Made by a program: the position numbers and the translations under genes. The notes under the pieces are model-generated. The model was not told the origin of the DNA and ran no database searches. It saw only the letters and a list, made by a program, of their open reading frames with translations. This document shows, piece by piece, positions 14,963-22,818 of a stretch of 64,000 nt of DNA. Origin of the DNA: an uncultured Bacteroidales bacterium (GTDB lineage Bacteria; Bacteroidota; Bacteroidia; Bacteroidales; UBA932); contig CALUPB010000012.1 of assembly GCA_944322585.1 (NCBI GenBank), positions 1-64,000 on the forward strand, written 5' to 3'. The number at the start of each line of letters is the position of its first letter. The stretch's first letter is position 1.

Positions 14963-16367
14963 TGCAATATTCTTTTAGATTGGTATTAAGTTGCATGTCG
15001 TTTATCGACTGCCTGTTTGGAACAAAACATATATTTCCATCTTTATCATTCTCTATAAAAATATCTTTATACTTGTCTATCAACTCAATGGCTTTTCCAT
15101 TAAACCCAGTATCATCGAAAGCTAATGTTATAGTACGATTATTTGCTAAAGCAAAAATGTACATCAAGATGTATTCTTCAAGTCCAATTTCAAAATACCT
15201 ACAGCTGATAGCCCAGTTTAGTACATGGATATTCTGTTTGTTCTCCGCATAAGTTACCGCAGAACAAACTCCCAAGTTTTCACCGTTACTTCTATATATC
15301 TCAAAAATTAGAGACCTGCATTTTTCGTAATGCTTTTTTTCTGAAAACTTGAATTGATTGGACTTTGCATAAAGGCGCATGGCTTCCACATGGTTTATGT
15401 CATCACTAACCTTGACAAGTAACTGCGGAAGATAACTTTTCTCACGTTCTTGCTGTAAGACCGCATATAATCGTTTACGATTTCTTGACTTCAACGAAAG
15501 CTCAAATCTATCAAAGACACCACAAGTTAAAAGTAAAGTTAGAAGTTCATCATGATTATCCCAATCAGGAACAAACACCTCTGGCAAGTTTTGTCTTACC
15601 TCGTCACGAACTATTTTGTTATCATCGATAAAAACGCAAGCACTTGTTAATATTGATAACTTTTGTGCTATGGCTTTTATGTTTTTGCTCTTATCGTTAT
15701 AATTGGCGACAATACAGTCTATTTGACCTTTAAGAGGAAATTCATTCTCATCAAGCCTATCAATGGCAGACAGAACTTTTTCATTGTCATTGCGTGAGCA
15801 TATTGCAATGTACAACCCAAGCTCTTTCGCTAAGGCTTGTATGAAACGCATAAACCCAATAAACGGAATTGCATCATTTGAAAGGAGATTTTGTTTGATT
15901 GCATCGATACCATCTTCTGCAAGAGTCCCTTTCCATATCGTATCGTCAAGGTCAAGAATGACAGCCTTATACACAATCTTGGACTTGCACATAATCTGTG
16001 AAATGATTTGCATAACCAGTATTCCGACAATGGAAATTCCCGTTTTACTTGACAAATATATTGTCGATACAAAGTTTTCTATCTTGTATCCAAAAAATTC
16101 ATCATTTGCGTTCCCTCTAATAGTATATTCTACTTGTATTTCATCTATGGTATCTTGCCCGTTGGATATTGTCACTTCAAAACCATACGTTTGCAATTTG
16201 CGAAGAAGAAAGGACAAATCATGGTCGTCTGCAGCAATAAAACCTGCAACACCACCTATATTAACTATGTAATTGCTTGTGATGAAGTTGCGAAATTTCC
16301 TTACATAGTTGTTGATGTAAACATCTATGTATTTGTTAACTGGTGACTCTATTTCTGTCATAATCAA
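14955..16367 (-). CDS. FkbH-like HAD phosphatase/acyltransferase (cargo gene 1)
   Basis: This 470-residue protein combines a HAD phosphatase domain of subfamily IIIC (motif I AVILDLDDTIWKG at about 135-147; SRND; motif III FIDDNKIVRDE at about 230) with a C-terminal GNAT-like part (MRLYAKSNQFKFSEKKHY, ISCRYFEIGLEEYIL). That is the FkbH layout, known from polyketide pathways where it makes glyceryl-ACP from 1,3-bisphosphoglycerate. No acyl-carrier protein or synthase lies nearby, so the substrate here is likely different. An N-terminal region (1-130) is of unknown type. It is the first gene of the cargo operon, preceded by a leader of about 245 nt with a long hairpin. The start may be 16367 or 16361. 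Confidence 0.72.
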   Translation of the reverse strand: MIMTEIESPVNKYIDVYINNYVRKFRNFITSNYIVNIGGVAGFIAADDHDLSFLLRKLQTYGFEVTISNGQDTIDEIQVEYTIRGNANDEFFGYKIENFVSTIYLSSKTGISIVGILVMQIISQIMCKSKIVYKAVILDLDDTIWKGTLAEDGIDAIKQNLLSNDAIPFIGFMRFIQALAKELGLYIAICSRNDNEKVLSAIDRLDENEFPLKGQIDCIVANYNDKSKNIKAIAQKLSILTSACVFIDDNKIVRDEVRQNLPEVFVPDWDNHDELLTLLLTCGVFDRFELSLKSRNRKRLYAVLQQEREKSYLPQLLVKVSDDINHVEAMRLYAKSNQFKFSEKKHYEKCRSLIFEIYRSNGENLGVCSAVTYAENKQNIHVLNWAISCRYFEIGLEEYILMYIFALANNRTITLAFDDTGFNGKAIELIDKYKDIFIENDKDGNICFVPNRQSINDMQLNTNLKEYCNG

Positions 16368-16414
16368 AACATTGTCTCCCAGTCCCCGAAGACCTCATAT
16401 TATTTTACACCAAA

Positions 16415-16555
16415 GCGTGGAACTGCGATGCCACGTCTGATTGGAGGTCGTAGGAAAAACCTGTGCACGGATATGGAAATAGCAGTCCACGCTATAGCGT
16501 GAGAACCACTATGCCATCTCTTGTGCACAATTGAAAATTTCCTACGTTTCCAATC
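16415..16555 (-). ncRNA. Structured leader or small RNA of the cargo operon
   Basis: Two hairpins lie between a TACCTTTG promoter and the FkbH-like gene. The large one spans 16439-16555: GATTGGA (16439-16445) pairs with TCCAATC (16549-16555), GTAGGAAA (16450-16457) with TTTCCTAC (16538-16545), GTGCAC (16463-16468) with GTGCAC (16523-16528), then ATGG/CCAT, ATAG/CTAT and CACGC/GCGTG at the tip. The small one (16416-16434) pairs CGTGG with CCACG. No open frame explains the conservation of pairing. I see no reverse transcriptase gene, so it is not an obvious retron. Confidence 0.6.
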
Positions 16556-16620
16556 ACAAGACAAGCATAACGCTTCTTTGATTTATCGTATGTCTGGCAA
16601 GAGTCGCCTCCAGCCAAATA

Positions 16621-16628
16621 CAAAGGTA
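16621..16628 (-). promoter_or_regulatory. Promoter of the cargo operon (TACCTTTG)
   Basis: TACCTTTG on the minus strand fits TAnnTTTG. Transcription would start near 16614 and pass through the hairpin region into the FkbH-like gene. Confidence 0.55.
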
Positions 16629-16811
16629 GTAAAATTCTAAGATAAACCATTTTATTCTGGGAAAAATCAACTATTTAAGCCTTATTTTATCACACAGTGG
16701 GATTTTACTACTCATTTCACCTCATATTCACAATTCACTTGTTTTTATAGTCAGCCAATAATTCCTCAAAATCTTTGTTATCCCAGATTCAATCAAAGTG
16801 ATTGATATCCA

Positions 16812-16838
16812 AGGGGGTGTCCATTTTGGTCACCCCCT
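16812..16838. terminator. G-tract hairpin 1 near integrase 3' end
   Basis: AGGGGGTG (16812-16819) pairs with CACCCCCT (16831-16838) over an 11-nt loop. A similar hairpin lies at 16888-16915. Both lie downstream of the integrase gene and could end its transcript, or serve as recombination sites. Confidence 0.5.
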
Positions 16839-16887
16839 ATTAGAAAATAAGAATCATCTATTAAAATGCGAATGGAGAATTACAAGA

Positions 16888-16915
16888 AGGGGGGGCGTCA
16901 TTTCAACGACCCCCT
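16888..16915. terminator. G-tract hairpin 2 near integrase 3' end
   Basis: AGGGGG plus CGT pairs with ACG plus CCCCCT, with a small bulge. Shares the AGGGGG ... CCCCCTAT frame with hairpin 1. Confidence 0.5.
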
Positions 16916-16957
16916 ATCAATATCAGCACTTTAGACTTTTATGTGGAATGGTCATCT

Positions 16958-18133
16958 TTATTTCCATGCCCTGAACATCTTATCCCCAATGTTCTGCGAA
17001 ACATATTGCATGGGCAGCTTTGCATAAATTTCAGTCGTCCTTATGGAAGTGTGCCCCATCATAATTTGTAGAACTTCTTTGGAAATGCCTTGCCCAAGAG
17101 CCACCGTACAGGCGAATGTATGACGGGCTATATGTGTGGTTAAAGGAAAAGAACAACTGAGAGCCAAGCCTATGCCTTTAAGAAATTGGTTGTACTTCTG
17201 ATTGGAGGTTATCTCCATCTTGTAGTTGTTTCGTTCCAATATCTTCCGCGTGATGGGTAGAATGGGCGTAACAAATTCATTCCCTGTCTTTATGCGATGC
17301 CCATCAATGTAGTCTTTGCCGTCAATAGAAACGACATGCTGGTCGTAATCAAACGATTTAGCATCGCTGTATGCCATGCCTGTGAACGTCTGGAAAAGGA
17401 AAAAGTCAAGATACCTGTTCATTACTGCATCTGTGCTTTCCTCCCGCATACGGATTAACTTTTTCAGTTGTGTTTCTGTGAGATGAGGGCGGTCGCTTTT
17501 CTCACCACGCTTGTCTTGAAAACGCTCGTAGGGGTTTTCTTTGATAAGCCCAAGACGGAAAGCCTCGGACACATACGACTTGAACCGCTTGTGGTAATTG
17601 TGGATGGCAGCCTGACTTCTGATGATTGGTTTCCCTTTGGTTGTGTAGGTCTGTTCTTCCCTTATGAAAAGGTCGAACTGATAGATGTGTTGCAGGGTTA
17701 CATCGTCAAAGGTCTTAAACTTACCGAACCGTTCAAGAGCCTTATAGGTGGTGAAATGCCCTTTACGAGTACCTTCACGAAGCGGACGGTTATTGATACG
17801 CTCCCTAAGCCAAGCCATGAAGTTACGTCGGTTGCCGCCGTCCGCACTCAAATAAGTTTTGAATTGAGAGATGGTCATGTCGTCCTTATTCACCTGCATG
17901 GCGATAAGGATATGCTCAAATTCGGTTACTTTCTTTTGGATGTCCTCGTTGATGACAACAGCACGAGGATGATTTACCACAGTTCCATTCTCCCATTGGG
18001 CAATGGTAACGCTATGTCCTGAATGGAAATAACAGCGTTCACGCTGTAAACAAACCACGATTTCGATAGCTCCTGCCACTGTTGCCGTGGCTTTCTTCTT
18101 CCGGTTGAAGAACAGTCTTACGTACTTACTCAT
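16958..18133 (-). CDS. int: Tyrosine recombinase (integrase) of the mobilizable element
   Basis: The 391-residue protein has an N-terminal arm-binding domain (about 1-90), a SAM-like core-binding domain (about 100-200, FMAWLRERINNRPLREGT) and a C-terminal catalytic domain. Catalytic residues visible are His-x-x-Arg in THIARHTFA, His in MGHTSIRTTEIYAK and the nucleophile Tyr in the same motif. The first catalytic Arg is not at its usual place: the motif reads TFTGMAYSDAKSF, the pattern of Bacteroides integrases related to IntDOT, which also lack that Arg. It starts 220 bp from the tRNA-Arg attachment core. Together with the HTH protein it should carry out integration and excision. Confidence 0.9.
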   Translation of the reverse strand: MSKYVRLFFNRKKKATATVAGAIEIVVCLQRERCYFHSGHSVTIAQWENGTVVNHPRAVVINEDIQKKVTEFEHILIAMQVNKDDMTISQFKTYLSADGGNRRNFMAWLRERINNRPLREGTRKGHFTTYKALERFGKFKTFDDVTLQHIYQFDLFIREEQTYTTKGKPIIRSQAAIHNYHKRFKSYVSEAFRLGLIKENPYERFQDKRGEKSDRPHLTETQLKKLIRMREESTDAVMNRYLDFFLFQTFTGMAYSDAKSFDYDQHVVSIDGKDYIDGHRIKTGNEFVTPILPITRKILERNNYKMEITSNQKYNQFLKGIGLALSCSFPLTTHIARHTFACTVALGQGISKEVLQIMMGHTSIRTTEIYAKLPMQYVSQNIGDKMFRAWK

Positions 18134-18310
18134 AATGGTAACACATTTGTGAGATTGGTAACACAGCTATGGTAACACAAAACCCGTCCAAAAGGGGATT
18201 TTTACGTCCAAGTGTGTCGCTTTTTCTCGTTTTTTTTGATGGTGTTACCACCTTGTATGCTGCTCAAAAAGAGAATGCAAAGAATTGAATGCCAGCAGCT
18301 TTGTGCAAAT

Positions 18311-18341
18311 TAAAAAGAAAAGGTCTTCACCATTGAAGACC
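18311..18341 (-). terminator. Terminator of tRNA-Arg
   Basis: GGTCTTCA (18322-18329) and TGAAGACC (18334-18341) form a perfect 8-bp stem; on the minus strand it is followed by TTTTCTTTTTA. It lies inside the mobile element, directly beyond the attachment core, so the element brings its own terminator for the tRNA. Confidence 0.85.
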
Positions 18342-18350
18342 TCTCTTCCG

Positions 18351-18424
18351 TGATCCGGTTGGGATTCGAACCCAAGACCCACAGCTTAGAAGGCTGTTGC
18401 TCTATCCAGCTGAGCTACCGGACC
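18351..18424 (-). tRNA. tRNA-Arg (anticodon TCT)
   Basis: The minus strand folds as a cloverleaf: acceptor GGTCCGG / CCGGATC, D-arm with AGCTCAGCTGGATAGAGC, anticodon stem ACAGC / GCTGT with loop CTTCTAA (anticodon TCT, reads AGA), T-arm with GGTTCGAATCC. The 3' CCA is not encoded. The 3' 16 nt overlap the attachment core of the mobilizable element. Confidence 0.97.
18353..18366. other. attR core within tRNA-Arg
   Basis: ATCCGGTTGGGATT, identical to 8924-8937; corresponds to the T-arm 3' side and acceptor 3' strand of the tRNA. Confidence 0.8.
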
Positions 18425-18513
18425 GATCCGTGTCGTGAGCAGTCGGAACGGGAATCGGCATCCACTCATGCAGCATGCCGTACCGTTTGCCCTTTCTCCG
18501 TAAAAAGAGACTG

Positions 18514-18541
18514 CAAAGATACTATTTATTTTGGATTGACA
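18514..18541 (-). promoter_or_regulatory. Promoter of tRNA-Arg
   Basis: TATCTTTG on the minus strand (18521-18514), preceded after about 18 nt by a TTTTG stretch, 90 bp before the mature tRNA 5' end. Confidence 0.6.
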
Positions 18542-18597
18542 AAACAAAAAATTGTCAGTACAGAAGCATGTCAGATTATCCCTCAAAAATCCATGGT

Positions 18598-18776
18598 CTG
18601 CGTAAGAGCTTGCAGAAAATCCGAGTCTCGTTAAATCCGAGCCTGTGGAAAATCCGGGTTTGCAGAAAATACTGGTTGACAGGATATCCGAGTGGCGTAA
18701 AATCATGACTTGCGTAAAATCATGACTTGCGTAAATCCGGACGGGTGGAAAATCGGGGAGGCAGAAAGCCCGGGCC
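18598..18776. repeat. Degenerate 17-bp minisatellite
   Basis: Units of the form GCGTAAAATCATGACTT are repeated: two are perfect neighbours near 18695-18729, and about eight others are recognisable as GCAGAAAATCCGAG, GGAAAATCCGGG or GCGTAAATCCGGAC. The array fills the gap between tRNA-Arg and the DUF368 gene. Confidence 0.7.
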
Positions 18777-18793
18777 GGCTGGATATGCCGCGA

Positions 18794-19771
18794 CTATCTG
18801 TTTTTCCTCCTGCTGATGTATGTGCTGACGGTCTCGATTACGGTAACGAGCAGGAAGCCTATGAGGGCAAAACATACCGCTCCGGCAATGTGATAGTCGA
18901 TCATGCCTGCATACTGCGCGGAAAGCTCTTTCCAAACGGGGGCTGTCATTTCTGCGATTTCAGGATATTGCGAGGCTGCTACTGTCACCATGTCGCTCCA
19001 TGGCCACACCTTTACAAGGGAACCGATTATGAAACCTGCCAATGCAAGCAGCGTCGGTCTGTGGTAGCCGGCGAGAAGCCAGTGAAGGAATTTCGAAAAG
19101 GCAATGATTCCCGCCAGGGCTCCGGCGGCGAAGATAATCAGGATGACGAAATCCATGGGTACACCGTCGCCGGACACTATCTTTGCTACTGTCCCCATCA
19201 TGTATTCATATTTACCGAGGATGAGCAGTATGAAACTGCCGCTGATGCCGGGAAGTATCATCGCACAGATGGCTATGGCTCCGCAAAGGAATATGAACCA
19301 CAGTCCGTCCGGAGTTTCGGTAGGAGACAGGGTACATACGACCGCCCCTGTAACTATGCCGATTGCCAGCATGACGATGTCTCTGAATTTCCATCCTTTG
19401 ATGTCCTTGAGAATGAATATCGAGGAAGCCACGATCAGTCCGAAGAAAAAGGCCCAGGTCTGTACCGGATGATGTTCGAGCAGGTATGTCATGAGTTTTG
19501 CGAGAGACAATATGCTGACGAGTATTCCCGCTATTAAAGACAGAAGGAAATTGCCGTTGATATGTTTCCAGAATTCCTTGAATTTTCCGGAAAACAGCAG
19601 TTTCATGGCAGTGGTATTTATGGCGTTTATGGAACCTACCAGTTCCTCGTATATTCCTGTCATGAAAGCTATGGTGCCTCCGGAGACTCCTGGTATCACG
19701 TCGGCGGCTCCCATGCATATGCCCTTGACTGTCACGAAAAGGTAGTCGGTCAATTTTTTCATTTTTGCCAT
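18794..19771 (-). CDS. DUF368 membrane protein (PopT-type polyprenyl-phosphate transporter)
   Basis: This 325-residue protein has about nine hydrophobic segments and starts with the DUF368 signature VKGICMGAADVIPGVSGGTIA (about 14-34), repeated in weaker form at MILPGISGSFILLILGKYE (about 195). The family includes PopT, which flips undecaprenyl phosphate back across the cytoplasmic membrane for cell-wall and glycan synthesis. It is the last gene of a likely operon with the PfkB kinase and DUF6913-like genes upstream (36-bp gap). The start at 19771 or at the next Met (19762) are both possible. No terminator is evident before the minisatellite. Confidence 0.85.
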   Translation of the reverse strand: MAKMKKLTDYLFVTVKGICMGAADVIPGVSGGTIAFMTGIYEELVGSINAINTTAMKLLFSGKFKEFWKHINGNFLLSLIAGILVSILSLAKLMTYLLEHHPVQTWAFFFGLIVASSIFILKDIKGWKFRDIVMLAIGIVTGAVVCTLSPTETPDGLWFIFLCGAIAICAMILPGISGSFILLILGKYEYMMGTVAKIVSGDGVPMDFVILIIFAAGALAGIIAFSKFLHWLLAGYHRPTLLALAGFIIGSLVKVWPWSDMVTVAASQYPEIAEMTAPVWKELSAQYAGMIDYHIAGAVCFALIGFLLVTVIETVSTYISRRKNR

Positions 19772-19807
19772 TTATGTGAAAGGTTTATTGTGATCTGAAC
19801 TCGGGGA

Positions 19808-20431
19808 TCAGGCGTGTTCGATTTTTTCAATGAGATCTGCGGCAGCGAGAAATATCTTTTCCGGTACCGGCCGGGCATCTTTCAGGACATTCCTTTTTCC
19901 CGTTCCGGCAGAGGCTGGAACGGGAATTTCCGTTGTCCCGTCAGGGCTTTCCTGACCCTGCTGTATGCCGTTCTCCGGTTCTGCTACTATTAGGTTGAAC
20001 GGATCTCCCTCAAATGTGTTCCTGCCGATCTTGAACCTTGCCTTTGCCGCTTTCGACAGATATTCTGTGCAGTAGGAACTGTCATTGGCAAGGCATATGA
20101 ACAGGTCTACGGGTTTGCCAGTCACAATGTAAGCCTTCCTGAGGTCGGGCCGTCCGAACCAGTTTAGATCCCTCCGTGTGACTGTAGATGCCCTGTCGGT
20201 CGTCATCCTTACTTTGCTGCTGAATTTCCTGAAATCCATGAAAAGGACAGACAGGGACATCCTGTGGCGGCTGCAATAGTTCCGGATACATCCAAGACAT
20301 GTGTCATACCCTGGTTCGGAAGCATCGATTACGACTGCGATCGAATGTATTTCGTCCAGTGGAATAAACCCGGTGGGGATTGTACTGCCGTCTTTCCTGA
20401 GACGTCTTTTCCTGAAGAAATTCTTGAACAT
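19808..20431 (-). CDS. DUF6913-like protein of unknown function
   Basis: The 207-residue product begins MFKNFFRKRRLRKDG, typical of a Bacteroidales-specific family that I believe is DUF6913. Blocks HSIAVVIDAS and FICLANDSSYCTEYLSKAAKARFKIG are well formed. The C-terminus contains a hydrophilic, low-complexity stretch (EPENGIQQGQESPDGTTEIP, about 157-180) that looks like an insertion before the final helix PEKIFLAAADLIEKI. I start at 20431 rather than further upstream because the longer frame overlaps the kinase gene. No enzymatic motif recognised. It lies between a PfkB kinase and a PopT-like transporter in one transcription unit. Confidence 0.6.
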   Translation of the reverse strand: MFKNFFRKRRLRKDGSTIPTGFIPLDEIHSIAVVIDASEPGYDTCLGCIRNYCSRHRMSLSVLFMDFRKFSSKVRMTTDRASTVTRRDLNWFGRPDLRKAYIVTGKPVDLFICLANDSSYCTEYLSKAAKARFKIGRNTFEGDPFNLIVAEPENGIQQGQESPDGTTEIPVPASAGTGKRNVLKDARPVPEKIFLAAADLIEKIEHA

Positions 20432-20447
20432 AATCAGTAGTATTCCG

Positions 20448-21464
20448 TTAAACGGGTCTTTTATCCGCATGAGGTTTTCCGGAGGCGACAAGTTCCCGGA
20501 TTTCCTGCTTCGCCGCCTTCCATCGCGGTATATCGATTTTGGTGCCGATGACCTCGACGACCTTGGCCGCTATTATTGACCCTATTTCCCCGCATGTCCT
20601 CAACGGCAGTCCGAGAGAATGTCCGTACAGGAAACCTGCCGCATAAGTGTCTCCGGCTCCTGTGGCGTCTACCGGTGTTGCCGGCCATGCTTCGATATAA
20701 TGGTATTCATCCCCGCTTTTGAGCATGGAGCCGTCCTTGCCTATCTTGACGACGGCAATCTTGCAGTACCGGGCCATTTCGTCAAGGGCCTCACGCGGTT
20801 CGAGTCTGGTGAATGACTTGGCTTCGGTCTCGTTGGCGAATACGATGTCGATGTAGTTTTCCACGATGTCGTGAAGGAAAGTCTTGTTGGATTCGATGAC
20901 ATTGTAGGATGCCATGTCTATGGAAGTGATGCATCCCGCCGCCTTGGCCATTTCAATTGCCTTGCGGATAAGTTCCTGGTTCTGGACTAAATATCCTTCG
21001 ATGTGGAAATAGTCGTATCCTTCGAAATATTCCGGCTTCAGGTCTTCGGGAACGAGTTCGAGAGCTGCCCCGAGGTAGGTCGCAAATGTCCTTTCCGCAT
21101 TCGGGGCGGTTATGAACACCATGGCCCGGCCTGTAGGACTGTCTCCCTTGAGCAGGGTCGAATGGATGCCGTACTGTTCCTGGTCGCTTTTGTAAAGGTG
21201 ACCGATCTCGTCATCCCCCACCTTCCCGATAAACCCGGATTCCATTCCGAGAATAGCGGTGCATGTTATGGTGTTGGCAGCAGACCCTCCGGCTACGTAC
21301 TGTACGCCTATTTCCTTGAGGGTATGCCATATCTTGTCGCTGGTACCCCTGTCGACATGTTGCATGCTGCCTTTGGGCAGATGGAGGTTTTTAAGAAGTG
21401 TGTCATCAGGAAGCACGGCAAGGACATCCGTGAGTGCATTCCCCATTCCCAGTATGGATTTCAT
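20448..21464 (-). CDS. PfkB-family kinase (adenosine/nucleoside kinase-like)
   Basis: This 338-residue sugar or nucleoside kinase has the PfkB signatures: VAGGSAANT near residue 57 (substrate-lid region) and DATGAGDTYAAGFLYG at about 271-286, with the catalytic Asp in GAGD. The sequence resembles the adenosine-kinase-like branch common in Bacteroidota, in which case it would phosphorylate a nucleoside in purine salvage; substrate cannot be set from sequence. Length is normal. A TAACTTTG promoter element (21497-21490) lies 25 bp upstream of the ATG, and the gene leads an operon with the DUF6913-like and DUF368 genes. It is divergent from the YbhN-like gene. Confidence 0.85.
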   Translation of the reverse strand: MKSILGMGNALTDVLAVLPDDTLLKNLHLPKGSMQHVDRGTSDKIWHTLKEIGVQYVAGGSAANTITCTAILGMESGFIGKVGDDEIGHLYKSDQEQYGIHSTLLKGDSPTGRAMVFITAPNAERTFATYLGAALELVPEDLKPEYFEGYDYFHIEGYLVQNQELIRKAIEMAKAAGCITSIDMASYNVIESNKTFLHDIVENYIDIVFANETEAKSFTRLEPREALDEMARYCKIAVVKIGKDGSMLKSGDEYHYIEAWPATPVDATGAGDTYAAGFLYGHSLGLPLRTCGEIGSIIAAKVVEVIGTKIDIPRWKAAKQEIRELVASGKPHADKRPV

Positions 21465-21489
21465 AAAAATGAATTTGTCTCGAATTCTG

Positions 21490-21497
21490 CAAAGTTA
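21490..21497 (-). promoter_or_regulatory. Promoter of the PfkB operon (TAACTTTG)
   Basis: TAACTTTG on the minus strand matches TAnnTTTG and lies 25 bp before the ATG. Confidence 0.55.
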
Positions 21498-21606
21498 GAA
21501 AAAATATGGATAAATTTGCAGCCGGGCCGGAAGGAAGGGCTTGCGCAGTGCTGAAAGGCAGTGAAGATAATGGAATAGGCGGATGGCGTGGAATGGATAC
21601 GGTACA

Positions 21607-22749
21607 ATGAAAGACAGAAACAGGAAAATACTGAAATATGCAGGCTCGCTTGCCATAGCGGCAGTTCTTCTCTATTTTTCTTTCAGAGGCGTGAAGTGGG
21701 AGGATTTTATCGGCGGGCTGAAGGAATGCAGGTGGGAATTCGTCCTGCTTTCCATGGCGGCAAGCATCGCTGCGTTCTGGCTGAGGGGAGTGCGGTGGCG
21801 TCAGATTCTGCTGCCGCTGGATCCGTCCATAACAAGGCTTACGGCATTCAATGCCGTGAATATCGGCTATATAGCCAATTTTATATTCCCGAGGATAGGT
21901 GAATTCGTCCGTTGCGGGGTGATAAGTGCCGGAAGTGCCGCCGGTCATATTGCTTATGGAAAGTCTGCCGGACATGATGATGCCGGATCTTCCGTGTGTG
22001 ACAGCGTATCCGGAGCGGACGGCACGGCTGAAGAAAGGACTGTAACGGGGAAGCATCCGGTCAAGGCTGAAAAAGTGGTAGCGGGTGAAGTTAAGGCAGG
22101 TGTGGCGACATACGACAAAGTGCTTGGCACGGTGGTGCTGGAGAGAGGATGGGATCTGCTGACGATGTTTGCCGTTGCCGTAGTCCTGCTCGTCGCAGGA
22201 TGGGACAGGTTCGGGAGCTTCTTTGTGGAGAACATGTGGAAGCCGGTTTCCGGAATGCTGGACTTCAGCCTGTGGTGGATCGTCTCCGCGGCAGTGGCAG
22301 TTGTCGCGGTGTGCATCTGGGCAGTATGGAAATGCCGTAACAGGAACAGGGTATGCGGGAAGATATGTTCTGTCCTGCGCGGAATGCTTGACGGGTTTAC
22401 CAGTGCTTTCAGGATGGACGGCAAGTTCATGTTCATTGTCCGCACCCTGCTCATATGGGGCATGTACTGGCTGATGGCGGTATTCACCATGATGGCCATT
22501 CCGGATCTCGGCGGGCTCAACGCAGTGGATGCGCTTTTCCTGATGGTGGCGGGAAGTTTCGGCTGGCTCGTCCCTGTACCCGGAGGTTTCGGGTCATTCC
22601 ACATCATAGTGTCGCTCGCCCTTTCGGCCATTTATGGAATACCGCAGGAACTGGGAATTATATTCGCGACCCTTTCCCATGAATCCCAGGCAATCACAAT
22701 GGCTTTGTGTGGAGGTGTTTCGTATTTTTATGAGACATTCAGGAAATAA
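21607..22749 (+). CDS. YbhN/LPG-synthase TM-region (UPF0104) membrane protein
   Basis: The 380-residue protein has six to eight membrane segments and the family blocks WLRGVRWRQIL (about 60-70), YIANFIFPRIGEFVRCG (about 92-108), LGTVVLERGWDLL and GWLVPVPGGFGSFH (about 320-333). Such proteins are flippase-like membrane proteins of unknown substrate. After FVRCGVIS comes an insertion of about 55 residues rich in Ala, Gly, Asp and Ser (about 107-165) that is absent from the usual family and falls in a loop before YDKVLGTVV. I start at 21607 (MKDRNRK); the upstream in-frame ATG gives a longer tail without merit. It is divergent from the kinase operon. Confidence 0.8.
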   Translation: MKDRNRKILKYAGSLAIAAVLLYFSFRGVKWEDFIGGLKECRWEFVLLSMAASIAAFWLRGVRWRQILLPLDPSITRLTAFNAVNIGYIANFIFPRIGEFVRCGVISAGSAAGHIAYGKSAGHDDAGSSVCDSVSGADGTAEERTVTGKHPVKAEKVVAGEVKAGVATYDKVLGTVVLERGWDLLTMFAVAVVLLVAGWDRFGSFFVENMWKPVSGMLDFSLWWIVSAAVAVVAVCIWAVWKCRNRNRVCGKICSVLRGMLDGFTSAFRMDGKFMFIVRTLLIWGMYWLMAVFTMMAIPDLGGLNAVDALFLMVAGSFGWLVPVPGGFGSFHIIVSLALSAIYGIPQELGIIFATLSHESQAITMALCGGVSYFYETFRK

Positions 22750-22818
22750 TTCCCGACAAGTCCGGTTCCGGAGACATATCCCGCGATGGACTGCCTTGAA
22801 TGTATAAAACCATAACAG

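Larger units (their letters stand above)
8924..18366. mobile_element. 9.4-kb mobilizable element in tRNA-Arg
   Basis: Bounded by 14-bp direct repeats matching the T-arm/acceptor end of tRNA-Arg(TCT), with the integrase next to the tRNA end. Order from the left: excisionase-like HTH, replication initiator, DnaC-like ATPase, oriT-like hairpin region, MobV relaxase, four-gene cargo operon on the opposite strand, long hairpin leader, integrase. No conjugative pore genes are present, so transfer would need a helper. The cargo is markedly AT-rich. Confidence 0.85.

Noticed and set aside
14955-16367. Polyketide or secondary-metabolite cluster because of the FkbH-like gene
   Set aside because: No acyl-carrier protein, ketosynthase or NRPS module is near; neighbours are DUF488 and OB-fold proteins.
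16415-16628. Retron msr-msd
   Set aside because: The long hairpin fits loosely, but no reverse transcriptase is encoded in the window.
18710-19537. 275-codon frame on the plus strand
   Set aside because: It is antisense to the well-supported DUF368 gene and has atypical composition.
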